Program-made: the position numbers and the translations under genes
Source: Loktanella salsilacus
GTDB lineage: Bacteria > Pseudomonadota > Alphaproteobacteria > Rhodobacterales > Rhodobacteraceae
Direction of reading: 5' to 3'
Assembly: GCF_900114485.1 (NCBI RefSeq)
Contig: NZ_FOTF01000016.1
Span: forward strand, 1 to 64,000
Length of the DNA stretch: 64,000 nt
In this document: piece by piece, positions 25,193-33,409 of the stretch
Layout of the letters: each line of letters opens with the position of its first letter
Numbering within the stretch: position 1 is the stretch's first letter
Notes under the pieces: model-generated
The model's input: only the letters and a program-made list of their open reading frames with translations
Databases searched by the model: none
Told to the model about the DNA's origin: nothing

Positions 25193-25960
25193 GTGACGCC
25201 CGGCGGCCGCGACTTTCCCTATTGGCTGGTTGCGGCCTGCCTGATCGGCGCTGCGATGTTCGCCGCCGTGCTGGGCGATCCTACGTCACGGGGTGTGCTT
25301 GTTACGCTGATGCAGGGCGTCAAGACGACGGTGTTCGTCACGCTCATTAGCTACGCGATGGCCTGCGCGCTGGGGCTTTCGCTCGCGTTGATGGCGGGGT
25401 CGGGGTCGATTGTGCTGCGGCAAATCTCTCGGTTCTATGTCGAGGTGATGCGCGGCATCCCAATCCTTGTCTTGCTGCTTTACGTCGCCTTTGTGCTGGC
25501 ACCGGCGCTGGTGGCCGGGTGGAACGCACTGGGCCTGCCAGAGGCGCGCACCCGCGATTTTCCGCTGCTATGGCGTGCCATCATCGCCCTGTTTCTGGCC
25601 TACTCTGCCTTTCTGGCCGAAGTGTTTCGTGCGGGTTTGCAATCGGTCGATAAAGGCCAGATCGAGGCGGGCCGCGCCCTGGGCCTGTCACGCTGGCACC
25701 GTTTCCGCTTTGTGGTTTGGCCGCAGGCGTTCCGCACGATCCTGCCGCCGCTGGGCAACGATTTCGTGGCGATGGTGAAGGATTCGTCCTTGGTGTCGGT
25801 GCTGGGCGTCGCGGATATCACGCAGCTGGGCAAGGTGCTGGCGGCGGGCAATTTCCGCTATTTTGAGACCTATAACGTCGTGGTGTTGGTGTATCTGACC
25901 ATGACGATCACCCTGTCCATCGTCCTGCGCCGGTTCGAGCGGGGCCAGCGCCGCGGGTGA
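25193..25960 (+). CDS. Amino-acid ABC transporter permease (HisM/GlnP type)
   Basis: A 255-residue inner-membrane permease with about five hydrophobic segments and the EAA loop seen as EAGRALGLSRWHRFRFVVWP. It is translated from a GTG at 25193, 6 bp after the binding-protein stop. No ATP-binding subunit follows, so the transporter must borrow one encoded elsewhere. Confidence 0.9.
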   Translation: MTPGGRDFPYWLVAACLIGAAMFAAVLGDPTSRGVLVTLMQGVKTTVFVTLISYAMACALGLSLALMAGSGSIVLRQISRFYVEVMRGIPILVLLLYVAFVLAPALVAGWNALGLPEARTRDFPLLWRAIIALFLAYSAFLAEVFRAGLQSVDKGQIEAGRALGLSRWHRFRFVVWPQAFRTILPPLGNDFVAMVKDSSLVSVLGVADITQLGKVLAAGNFRYFETYNVVVLVYLTMTITLSIVLRRFERGQRRG

Positions 25961-25981
25961 GTATTTAGAGCAAGATGATGT
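25951..25981 (+). repeat. Dispersed palindromic repeat, copy 5 (weak)
   Basis: GCCGCGGGTGAG followed by TATTTAGAGCAAGATGAT, a degenerate copy overlapping the permease stop. A second copy follows within 35 bp. Confidence 0.45.
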
Positions 25982-26004
25982 ACAAGGCCTGCGCTTTGGG
26001 AGCG

Positions 26005-26038
26005 CGCCGGGATTGAGTTTATTTTGCCAGATGAACAT
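26005..26038 (+). repeat. Dispersed palindromic repeat, copy 6
   Basis: GCGCGCCGGGATTGAG followed by TTTATTTTGCCAGATGAA. It pairs with the weak copy just upstream in the permease-peptidase gap. Confidence 0.65.
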
Positions 26039-26094
26039 GGGGCGGTGGCGCCTGTGCGGGTGCGGCCTTACCTTGAGCGCAAAGGAGATTTGCT

Positions 26095-28116
26095 ATGACC
26101 AATCCGCTGTTGACCCCTTGGGATACGCCCCATGCCTTGCCGCCGTTTGATGCGATCAAAGACGCCGATTTCGCGCCTGCCGTTGAGGCCGCACTGAGCG
26201 AGGCGCGCGGCAACATCGCAGCGATCGCGGACAATCCGGATGCGCCGACCTTTGACAACACTATCGCGGCGCTGGAGTTGGCGGAGGCGACATTGGGGCG
26301 GGTCTTGGGCGTATTTTATGGCGTGGCAGGGGCGGACAGCAATCCGGCACGCGAGGCGCTTCAGCGCGACTTTTCCCCGCTGCTGAGCGCGTTTGGGTCG
26401 GAAGTGACCGCAAATGCGGCCCTGTTTGCCCGGATCGAGGATCTTTGGACGCGGCGGGATGATTTGGATTTGAGCGAAGAGCAGGCCCGCGTCTTAATGC
26501 TGAGCCGGCGCGGTTTTGTGCGGCAGGGGGCGCAGCTGACGGGAGCTGCTGCGGACCGGTTGCGGGATGTGAAGTCGCGGCTTGCGGTTCTGGGCACGCA
26601 ATTTACGCAAAACTTGCTGGCGGATGAACGGGATTGGTTCATGCCTTTGGCCGAGGAAGATCTGGTTGGCTTGCCCGATTTCGTGATTGATGCGGCCCGT
26701 GCGGCGGGCGAAGCCGGTGATCATGGCGGGCCTGTGGTGACCCTGTCGCGGTCGCTGATTGTGCCATTCTTGCAGTTTTCACCGCGCCGCGATTTGCGCC
26801 AGCGGGCCTATGCCGCTTGGACGGCGCGGGGCATGAATGGCGGGGCGACGGATAACCGCGCCTTAGCCGCAGAAACGCTGGCGCTGCGGGGCGAGCGGGC
26901 AAAGCTGCTTGGGTATGACAGCTTTGCCGATTATAAGCTGGAGACAGAGATGGCGGGCACGCCGGGTGCGGTCCGCGATCTGTTGATGCAGGTCTGGGCC
27001 CCGGCAAAGGCATCCGCTGAGGCGGACGCTGAAAAGCTGACCGCCCTTCTGCACGCTGACAGCATCGCAGGACCGCTAGAGCCTTGGGATTGGCGCTATT
27101 ATTCCGAAAAGCGCCGTCAGGCCGAGCATGATTTGGACGAGGCGGCGCTGAAGCCCTATCTGCAGCTTGACCGCATGATCGAGTCGTCCTTCGCCTGCGC
27201 GACGCGGTTGTTTGGGTTGCAGTTCGAACCATTTGACGGGCCGGTTTACCACCCAGATGTGCGGCTGTGGAACGTGACGCGGGACGGCAAGCATATTGCT
27301 GTTTTCGTTGGCGATTACTTTGCCCGCGCGTCCAAGCGGTCAGGCGCGTGGTGCATGGCGATGCGCAGCCAGCAAAAGCTGGCGGGTGATGTGCAGCCTA
27401 TCGTCGTGAACGTATGCAACTTTGCCAAGCCAGCAGCGGGCAAGCCCGCGCTGCTGTCTTATGATGATGCACGGACGCTGTTTCACGAGTTTGGCCACGC
27501 CCTGCACCAGATGCTGTCGGATGTGACCTATGAAAGCATTAGCGGCACGTCCGTGGCGCGGGACTTCGTCGAGCTGCCCAGCCAGCTGTATGAGCATTGG
27601 CTGGAGGTGCCTGCGGTGCTGTCCGAATTTGCCGTTCATGCTGAAACCGGCGCGCCGATGCCGCAGGATATGCTGGACCGTATGCTGAACGCAGCCACCT
27701 ATGACATGGGCTTTCAGACGGTCGAATATATCGCCAGCGCCTTGGTCGATTTGGAATTTCACGCAGGCCCGCCCCCGGCTGATCCGATGCAGCGGCAAGC
27801 GGAAATCTTGGGCGATCTGGGGCTGCCGCATGCGATCGGGATGCGGCATGCGACGCCGCATTTCGCCCATGTTTTTGCGGGTGACGGCTATTCCAGTGGC
27901 TACTACAGCTACATGTGGTCCGAAGTGATGGACGCGGACGCCTTTGCTGCGTTTGAAGAGGCGGGCGATCCGTTTGATCCGGCGCTCGCGCAGCGGCTAG
28001 AGCAGACTGTGCTGTCCTCTGGCGGCTCTGTCGATGCGGCCGCGCTCTACCAGCAGTTCCGCGGGCGGATGCCGGGGGTAGAGGCGCTTTTGAAAGGGCG
28101 CGGGTTGGCGGCCTAA
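26095..28116 (+). CDS. M3-family metallopeptidase (oligopeptidase A / Dcp type)
   Basis: A 673-residue cytoplasmic zinc peptidase that degrades small peptides. The zinc site HEFGH is at 464-468 within LFHEFGHALHQML, followed by a downstream Glu ligand in SQLYEHW. Length and order match oligopeptidase A / peptidyl-dipeptidase. An AAAGGAG ribosome site precedes the ATG. Confidence 0.94.
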   Translation: MTNPLLTPWDTPHALPPFDAIKDADFAPAVEAALSEARGNIAAIADNPDAPTFDNTIAALELAEATLGRVLGVFYGVAGADSNPAREALQRDFSPLLSAFGSEVTANAALFARIEDLWTRRDDLDLSEEQARVLMLSRRGFVRQGAQLTGAAADRLRDVKSRLAVLGTQFTQNLLADERDWFMPLAEEDLVGLPDFVIDAARAAGEAGDHGGPVVTLSRSLIVPFLQFSPRRDLRQRAYAAWTARGMNGGATDNRALAAETLALRGERAKLLGYDSFADYKLETEMAGTPGAVRDLLMQVWAPAKASAEADAEKLTALLHADSIAGPLEPWDWRYYSEKRRQAEHDLDEAALKPYLQLDRMIESSFACATRLFGLQFEPFDGPVYHPDVRLWNVTRDGKHIAVFVGDYFARASKRSGAWCMAMRSQQKLAGDVQPIVVNVCNFAKPAAGKPALLSYDDARTLFHEFGHALHQMLSDVTYESISGTSVARDFVELPSQLYEHWLEVPAVLSEFAVHAETGAPMPQDMLDRMLNAATYDMGFQTVEYIASALVDLEFHAGPPPADPMQRQAEILGDLGLPHAIGMRHATPHFAHVFAGDGYSSGYYSYMWSEVMDADAFAAFEEAGDPFDPALAQRLEQTVLSSGGSVDAAALYQQFRGRMPGVEALLKGRGLAA

Positions 28117-28148
28117 AACCTTTCGTCCGAAAAATCTTGGGCGCAGCG

Positions 28149-29060
28149 CTAAACGGATGGATCGTCGGGGTGTTTTTGCACCCCGACGGGGTCCTTGTGG
28201 ATCAGGACATCGGCACCGGGATAAGTGTGCAGGATCGCGCGGCGCAGGGCTGCGCCGATGGCGTGGGCACGGTGCAGGGACTGATCGCCGTCCAGTTCGA
28301 TATGCAGGTTCACAAAGACCCGGCTGCCAGCGCGGCGGGTTTTCAGATCATGAAAACCGTGGACGCCGTCGAAACCCTGCGCGATGGCCGCGATTCCGGC
28401 GATCATCTCTGGGTCGGCTTGCCGGTCCATTAGGGCGTCCCACGCCTCTTTGCCGATGCGCAGCGCGCCAAAGGCCAGCAACAAGGCCGCGCCCAAGGCG
28501 ACAACACTATCGACCTGCGCAAGGCCCAATGCGGATGATGCCCAAAGCGCAAGGATCGCGCCGACATTGGGGATCAGGTCGCCCAAGTAGTGCAGGCTGT
28601 CTGCCTTGACGACAGGGTTGTTAGTACGGGCCGCGACCCGGCGCTGCCAGACGACAAGGCCCAGCGTCAACACGATGGAAAGGGTGACGATCGCGATGCC
28701 AGCGCCTTCGTTTTCGGGTAGGCTCGGATCACCCTGCCACAACCGCCAGACCGCCGCAGTGCCGATCACGGCAGAGGAGGCGAGGATAATCAGGGACTGC
28801 CCAAGGGCCGCCAGATCCTCGGCCGAGGTGTGGCCAAAGTTGTGATCGTCGTCGGCGGGTTTGGCGGCATAGGCGATGGCGGCCAAGGCGGCCAGCGACA
28901 TCATCAGGTCCATCGCAGAATCGGCAAGCGTGGCAGCAATGGCCAGAGAGCCGGTTTGCTGAAATGCCCAAAGCTTCGCCACGACCAACGTCAGCGCGAC
29001 GGCGCAGGACAAAAGGCCAGCGGACAGGTTCAGGCGTTTATCGGATACGGCGCTACTCAT
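28149..29060 (-). CDS. Cation diffusion facilitator family transporter
   Basis: A 303-residue inner-membrane metal/proton antiporter with six hydrophobic segments and a cytoplasmic C-terminal domain. Metal-site motifs are ADSAMD (helix 2), HNFGH (usually HPFGH), and ADSLHYLGDL (helix 5). Substrate is probably Zn, Fe or Mn; the sequence alone does not decide. It converges on the M3 peptidase. Confidence 0.92.
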   Translation of the reverse strand: MSSAVSDKRLNLSAGLLSCAVALTLVVAKLWAFQQTGSLAIAATLADSAMDLMMSLAALAAIAYAAKPADDDHNFGHTSAEDLAALGQSLIILASSAVIGTAAVWRLWQGDPSLPENEGAGIAIVTLSIVLTLGLVVWQRRVAARTNNPVVKADSLHYLGDLIPNVGAILALWASSALGLAQVDSVVALGAALLLAFGALRIGKEAWDALMDRQADPEMIAGIAAIAQGFDGVHGFHDLKTRRAGSRVFVNLHIELDGDQSLHRAHAIGAALRRAILHTYPGADVLIHKDPVGVQKHPDDPSV

Positions 29061-29098
29061 GCGGGCCGTCTAGCCCATGATCGCTGCGCGCGAAAGCG

Positions 29099-29635
29099 TC
29101 AGTCTGCGTCGACGCCCCAAAGCACGGATTTATGCGCCCAGCCCGTATAGCCGCCGGCGGTCAGCTCGCACCAGTCCGCCTCGCACTCGCCAAGGCGGGC
29201 GATGACGTTCAGTTCAAGTTCTGCGCGTTCGGCTGCCGTATCGGTGGGCTTAACGCGCAGGGGCAAGCGGTCTTGGTCGACGATGACCGTGCGCACGCCG
29301 GACAGCATGGTGTAATGGACCCAGCCGCCTTGACCGTCGCGGTCGATGACCCGGCGCCAGTGGCCGTATTCGGCGACGACCTGCAATGGCATGTCGCGGC
29401 GCTGGAACACCCAGTCAATGCGGTGCGTCAGGCTGGGGCCGCGGCGCACGTTCGCCTCTTTCGCTTTTAGGCTGACGTAGCGGGGCAGGGGCAGGTTCGT
29501 TTCTGGCCCAACCTCTGGCCCAACCTCTGGCGCATCGACCTCTGGCGCATCAACATTGGCTGTGGTGTCCTGCGCGTTTGCTGGCACCGCGACACAGGTC
29601 GCAAGGACAAGACACAGAATGTGCGTAATTTTCAT
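29099..29635 (-). CDS. SH3-domain exported protein
   Basis: A 178-residue protein with a signal peptide (cleavage near ANAQD, residue about 22), an acidic spacer built of DAPEV and GPEV repeats (about 28-45), and a bacterial SH3-like region (about 52-175) with VRRGPSLTHRIDWV and GGWVHYTMLSG. Such domains often bind peptidoglycan. The start at 29635 is chosen because the signal peptide begins there. It is divergent from the hydroxyacid dehydrogenase. Confidence 0.85.
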   Translation of the reverse strand: MKITHILCLVLATCVAVPANAQDTTANVDAPEVDAPEVGPEVGPETNLPLPRYVSLKAKEANVRRGPSLTHRIDWVFQRRDMPLQVVAEYGHWRRVIDRDGQGGWVHYTMLSGVRTVIVDQDRLPLRVKPTDTAAERAELELNVIARLGECEADWCELTAGGYTGWAHKSVLWGVDAD

Positions 29636-29743
29636 GGGTACAGCCTCGATCCGCCTGATGGGCGCGTTGGTTCTTGTGCCCCGCGTCCCTGACTGGCAAC
29701 CTGACACTACAACGACCTTTTGAAAAGTGCTGCAGGAGCCCAC

Positions 29744-30730
29744 ATGCCGAGCAAGAAGCTGAGTGTTGTCGTCACGCGACGGTTGCCGCAGGTGGTCGAG
29801 ACGCGGATGACTGAATTGTTCGACGTGACGTTGCGCGAGGATGACGCGCCAATGACCCGCGAGGCGCTTGTCGCGGCGATGCAGGACGCGGATGTGCTTG
29901 TGCCGACGATCACCGACCAGATTGACGCGCGATTGCTGGCACAGGCCGGCGATCGGTTGAAGCTGATCGCGAACTACGGGGCAGGGGTCGATAATATCGA
30001 CGTCGCCACGGCGCGGCAGCGCGGGATCTTGGTATCCAACACACCGGGCGTGCTGACCGACGATACCGCTGACATGACGCTGGCGCTGATGCTGTCCGTG
30101 CTGCGCCGTATTCCCGAAGGCATGCGCGTGGCGCAATCGGACGAATGGGCGGGCTGGGCGCCGACGGCCATGCTCGGCGGGCGCGTCGCGGGCCGCCGCC
30201 TTGGCATTTTGGGGATGGGCCGGATTGGACAAGCCGTCGCGCGCCGCGCCCGCGCCTTTGGCATGCAGATCCATTATCACAACCGTAAACGCCTGCGACC
30301 AGAGGCAGAGGAGCCGCTGGACGCGACCTATTGGGAAAGCCTTGATCAGATGGTCGCGCGGATGGATGTGATCAGCATCAACTGCCCGCATACGCCGTCC
30401 ACGTTCCACCTGATGAACGCTCGCCGGCTCAAGTTGATGAAGCCTGACGCCGTGATCGTGAACACCAGCCGCGGCGAGGTGATCGACGAAAATGCGCTGA
30501 CGCGGATGCTGCGCGCCAATGAAATCGCAGGCGCTGGCCTTGACGTGTTCGAGCGCGGAGGAGAGATCAATCCCCGCCTGAAAGCCTTGCCCAACGTGAT
30601 TTTGCTGCCTCATATGGGCTCGGCCACCACCGAAGGCCGGATCGAGATGGGAGAGAAGGTTTTGATCAACATTAAAACCTTTGCCGACGGCCACCGTCCG
30701 CCTGATTTGGTCGTGCCGGGGCAAATGTAA
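29744..30730 (+). CDS. D-isomer 2-hydroxyacid dehydrogenase (glyoxylate/hydroxypyruvate reductase-like)
   Basis: A 328-residue NAD(P)-dependent enzyme. The Rossmann motif GMGRIGQ is at 157-163. The catalytic set is visible: Arg in VNTSRGEVIDE, a Glu further on, and His in LLPHMGSATTEGR. The family reduces glyoxylate or hydroxypyruvate or oxidises D-glycerate. Start at 29744 with AGGA upstream. Confidence 0.92.
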   Translation: MPSKKLSVVVTRRLPQVVETRMTELFDVTLREDDAPMTREALVAAMQDADVLVPTITDQIDARLLAQAGDRLKLIANYGAGVDNIDVATARQRGILVSNTPGVLTDDTADMTLALMLSVLRRIPEGMRVAQSDEWAGWAPTAMLGGRVAGRRLGILGMGRIGQAVARRARAFGMQIHYHNRKRLRPEAEEPLDATYWESLDQMVARMDVISINCPHTPSTFHLMNARRLKLMKPDAVIVNTSRGEVIDENALTRMLRANEIAGAGLDVFERGGEINPRLKALPNVILLPHMGSATTEGRIEMGEKVLINIKTFADGHRPPDLVVPGQM

Positions 30731-30790
30731 CACCGCGGGTTTGACGCGGCCGCGCTTTGCGCCACGTCAGGCCCAATGTTTAAAGGAGAA

Positions 30791-31120
30791 ATGTCGATGA
30801 TGAAATTCGTGATGCCAGCCGCCGTGCTGGCTGTGCTGGGGGCCTGTGCCACACCAGTGCCGTCCAGTTTTAACGGATCAGAATCGCAGGTCGGCAACGC
30901 CGTGCCGCTGGTTATCCCCGCCGTGCCACAGCCGATCTTGGTCGATCCACCCACGCCGGTCAGCACCACGTCGCTTGATGGCCCGGCTTCATCGCCTGTA
31001 CCGCGGCCATCGTCCACCGGCATGCCGCCGCCGCCCGTTGAAATCGGCGTTGTTGGCCCGGTCCCAGCGGACCTGCCTGCCTTCGAGCCGCTGATTATGG
31101 ATGAAGACGTTTCCGGCTGA
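30791..31120 (+). CDS. Small proline-rich lipoprotein
   Basis: A 109-residue protein with a lipoprotein signal (lipobox LGAC, Cys19) and a Pro/Val/Ser-rich mature part (from about residue 40) with no recognised fold. AAAGGAG ribosome site 4 bp before the ATG. Function unknown; the low-complexity tail could span the periplasm. Confidence 0.7.
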   Translation: MSMMKFVMPAAVLAVLGACATPVPSSFNGSESQVGNAVPLVIPAVPQPILVDPPTPVSTTSLDGPASSPVPRPSSTGMPPPPVEIGVVGPVPADLPAFEPLIMDEDVSG

Positions 31121-31183
31121 CGCAAAGGCGGAAGGGCTGCACCGATCGCAGTGCAGCCTGAAAACTGTAGGTAATATGGCATG

Positions 31184-31213
31184 AGGCGCAGATATTCTGC
31201 GCCTTTTGCTTTT
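31184..31213 (+). terminator. Intrinsic terminator after the proline-rich lipoprotein
   Basis: AGGCGCAGA and TCTGCGCCT form a 9-bp stem with a 3-nt loop, followed by TTTGCTTTT. It abuts the stop of the convergent small lipoprotein gene. Confidence 0.82.
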
Positions 31214-31360
31214 CTACTTTGACCGCTCTAGCGCGGGCGAATAGCTCATGGTTGAAAACCGCATCATATTGGTATCAGCGCGACCTGCTTCTGGCTCTGG
31301 CGAAATACAACCGCCCAAAACCATGAGTGCAGCCACCGCATAAAGCGTGGTGCGTTTCAT
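31214..31360 (-). CDS. Small lipoprotein, 48 residues
   Basis: A 48-residue protein with a lipobox LGGC (Cys18) after a hydrophobic signal; the mature part is only 31 residues and has no known domain. A ribosome site GGAG precedes the ATG at 31360. It converges on the proline-rich lipoprotein. Confidence 0.65.
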   Translation of the reverse strand: MKRTTLYAVAALMVLGGCISPEPEAGRADTNMMRFSTMSYSPALERSK

Positions 31361-31555
31361 AGTGCTCTCCTCAAATCCGCATCTGACGTGCGGTACTGGA
31401 GATATAACACTAAATTGTCGCAATTGATCCCCCCTCCTAATCAAAAGATCACGAAACGGGCTAGCCCGTGTCAAAAATACAAATACAGATCAACGATATT
31501 GGGGGGTTACGCCCGGAAGATGGCGCAGATGCGCTGTTTTCCGGGCGTTTGGGGC

Positions 31556-32368
31556 TTAGCGGTATACTTCGTCTTCGGTGGGGAATGCGCGGGATTTGAC
31601 GTCTTCGGCATAGCGTTTGACGGAATCTTCGATCATCGGGCCAAGCTGGCCGTAGACCTTGACGAACTTTGGCGTCCAAGGATTCAGGCCCAGCATATCC
31701 TCTAGCACCAGAATCTGCCCGTCGCAGTCGGCAGAGGCCCCAATGCCGATGGTCGGGATCTCGACCTCTTTTGTGATTCGGGCGGCCAGCGGCTCGACCA
31801 TGCCTTCTAGGACAACGGCAAAGGCACCGGCGTCGGCCACAGCGCGGGCATCATTGCTGTGCGCGTCCCAGCTTTCCTCGTCCCGGCCTTGGGTCTTGAA
31901 GCCGCCCATAACGTGGGACGATTGCGGCGTCAGGCCGGTGTGGGCCATGACGGGAATGCCGCGTTCCACCAGAAAGTGGATCGTCTCGGCCATGCGCGCG
32001 CCGCCCTCTAGCTTGACCGCGCCGCAGCCGGTTTCTTTCATGATCTTGGCCGCATTGCGGAACGCCATATTGGGCGATTCCTCGTAGGTGCCAAAGGGCA
32101 TGTCCACGACGATCAGCGCCTTTTTGGTGCCGCGCACAACAGCTTTGCCATGCATGATCATCAGATCCAGCGGCACGCCAACGGTGCTTTCCATGCCGTG
32201 CATCACCATGCCAAGGCTGTCACCGACCAGAATAAAGTCGGCGTATTTGTCCACAATCGCGGCGGTATGCGCGTGGTAAGACGTCAGCGAGACGATCGGC
32301 TCGCCGCCCTTGCGGTTGCGGATTTGCGGCACGGTTGTGCGGCGAACGGTTGGGGTTTGCGTGCTCAT
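31556..32368 (-). CDS. panB: 3-methyl-2-oxobutanoate hydroxymethyltransferase PanB
   Basis: A 270-residue TIM-barrel enzyme that makes ketopantoate from alpha-ketoisovalerate and methylene-THF. The family segments [11 protein letters not shown] and KLEGG are intact, with the Mg-binding Asp in GDS. It overlaps panC by 4 bp, so the pantothenate genes form one operon; a coaBC gene lies in the same window. Confidence 0.96.
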   Translation of the reverse strand: MSTQTPTVRRTTVPQIRNRKGGEPIVSLTSYHAHTAAIVDKYADFILVGDSLGMVMHGMESTVGVPLDLMIMHGKAVVRGTKKALIVVDMPFGTYEESPNMAFRNAAKIMKETGCGAVKLEGGARMAETIHFLVERGIPVMAHTGLTPQSSHVMGGFKTQGRDEESWDAHSNDARAVADAGAFAVVLEGMVEPLAARITKEVEIPTIGIGASADCDGQILVLEDMLGLNPWTPKFVKVYGQLGPMIEDSVKRYAEDVKSRAFPTEDEVYR

Positions 32369-33207
32369 GGCGTGATTTCCTTTTGGTCGATAAGTAACAC
32401 GGTCATGAACTGGACCGCGATCATGATGCCGATTTTCCGGGTGGGGACGCCGGTGACGGGCGCAAAGGTTTCGGCGTCAACGATATCCAGCCCCGCCAGT
32501 GTCGCCCCGCGCTTGGACGCGATGACGCCGCGAATCGTCTCGGCGATCACCTCGATGGTTGCGCCTTCTTTCACCATCGCCGCGGCGACGGTCAGCGACA
32601 GGTTCAAAACGCGCGCGTCATAGCGTTCGTCCCCGATCAGGCGCACGTTGCGTGACGACATCGCCAGCCCGTCAGCATCCCTGACTGTCGGGACGCCGTG
32701 GATGGCCACGGGGATAAATAAATCGGCGACCATGCGGCGAATGACGGCAAGCTGTTGGTAATCCTTCTCGCCAAAGTAGGCGGCATCAGGCCCCACGATA
32801 TTCAGCAGCTTGGTCACCACCGTTGCCACGCCGCGAAAATGCCCCGGACGCACTGCGCCATGTAGAATATTCGCCAGATGTGTCGTCTCGACGATCGTCT
32901 CGTCGCCCGCCGGATACATCACATCAGGGGTCGGCATAAACACCGCCGCCACGCCTGCGGCCTCTAGCATCGCCAGATCAGCCGCTTCGGTGCGCGGATA
33001 GTTTTCCAAATCCTTGGCGTCGCCAAATTGGGTCGGATTGACGAAAATCGTCGCAACAACTGATGCATGATCACGGGCCGCAGCAGCGACCAGCGCCATA
33101 TGCCCCGCATGCAGCGCCCCCATCGTTGTCACTAGTCCGACAGTCCCTGCCTTGCGCAGGCCCGCCACGGCGGTTTTCACCTCGGCCACGGTTTTGCAGA
33201 TCAGCAT
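32365..33207 (-). CDS. panC: Pantoate-beta-alanine ligase PanC
   Basis: A 280-residue ATP-dependent synthetase that joins pantoate and beta-alanine. The nucleotide-binding MGALHAGH is at 29-36, followed by FVNPTQF and the KMSKS-like MSSRNVRL. First gene of the panC-panB operon. Confidence 0.96.
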   Translation of the reverse strand: MLICKTVAEVKTAVAGLRKAGTVGLVTTMGALHAGHMALVAAAARDHASVVATIFVNPTQFGDAKDLENYPRTEAADLAMLEAAGVAAVFMPTPDVMYPAGDETIVETTHLANILHGAVRPGHFRGVATVVTKLLNIVGPDAAYFGEKDYQQLAVIRRMVADLFIPVAIHGVPTVRDADGLAMSSRNVRLIGDERYDARVLNLSLTVAAAMVKEGATIEVIAETIRGVIASKRGATLAGLDIVDAETFAPVTGVPTRKIGIMIAVQFMTVLLIDQKEITP

Positions 33208-33409
33208 CTTCGCTCCCTGTTTCCTTTGCCTGACGTTCTAGGGCGCGGCAGCCGCCATGTCACGCGCGCACCCGTGCATCGTTGCGTCGGTAAAGGCCCG
33301 CTTTGTCCGCCCTTGTCGTATTCATGCCGATTTGCGTCGGCTGGTTCTTTCGCTGCGCGCTGCTTTGCAGCAGATTGCCAGCAACATAGCAGGCTTCGGG
33401 GAATCGAAC

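Noticed and set aside
31456-31469. Perfect palindrome ACGGGCTAGCCCGT after panB
   Set aside because: It may be a weak terminator, but there is no T-run on either strand and no other support.
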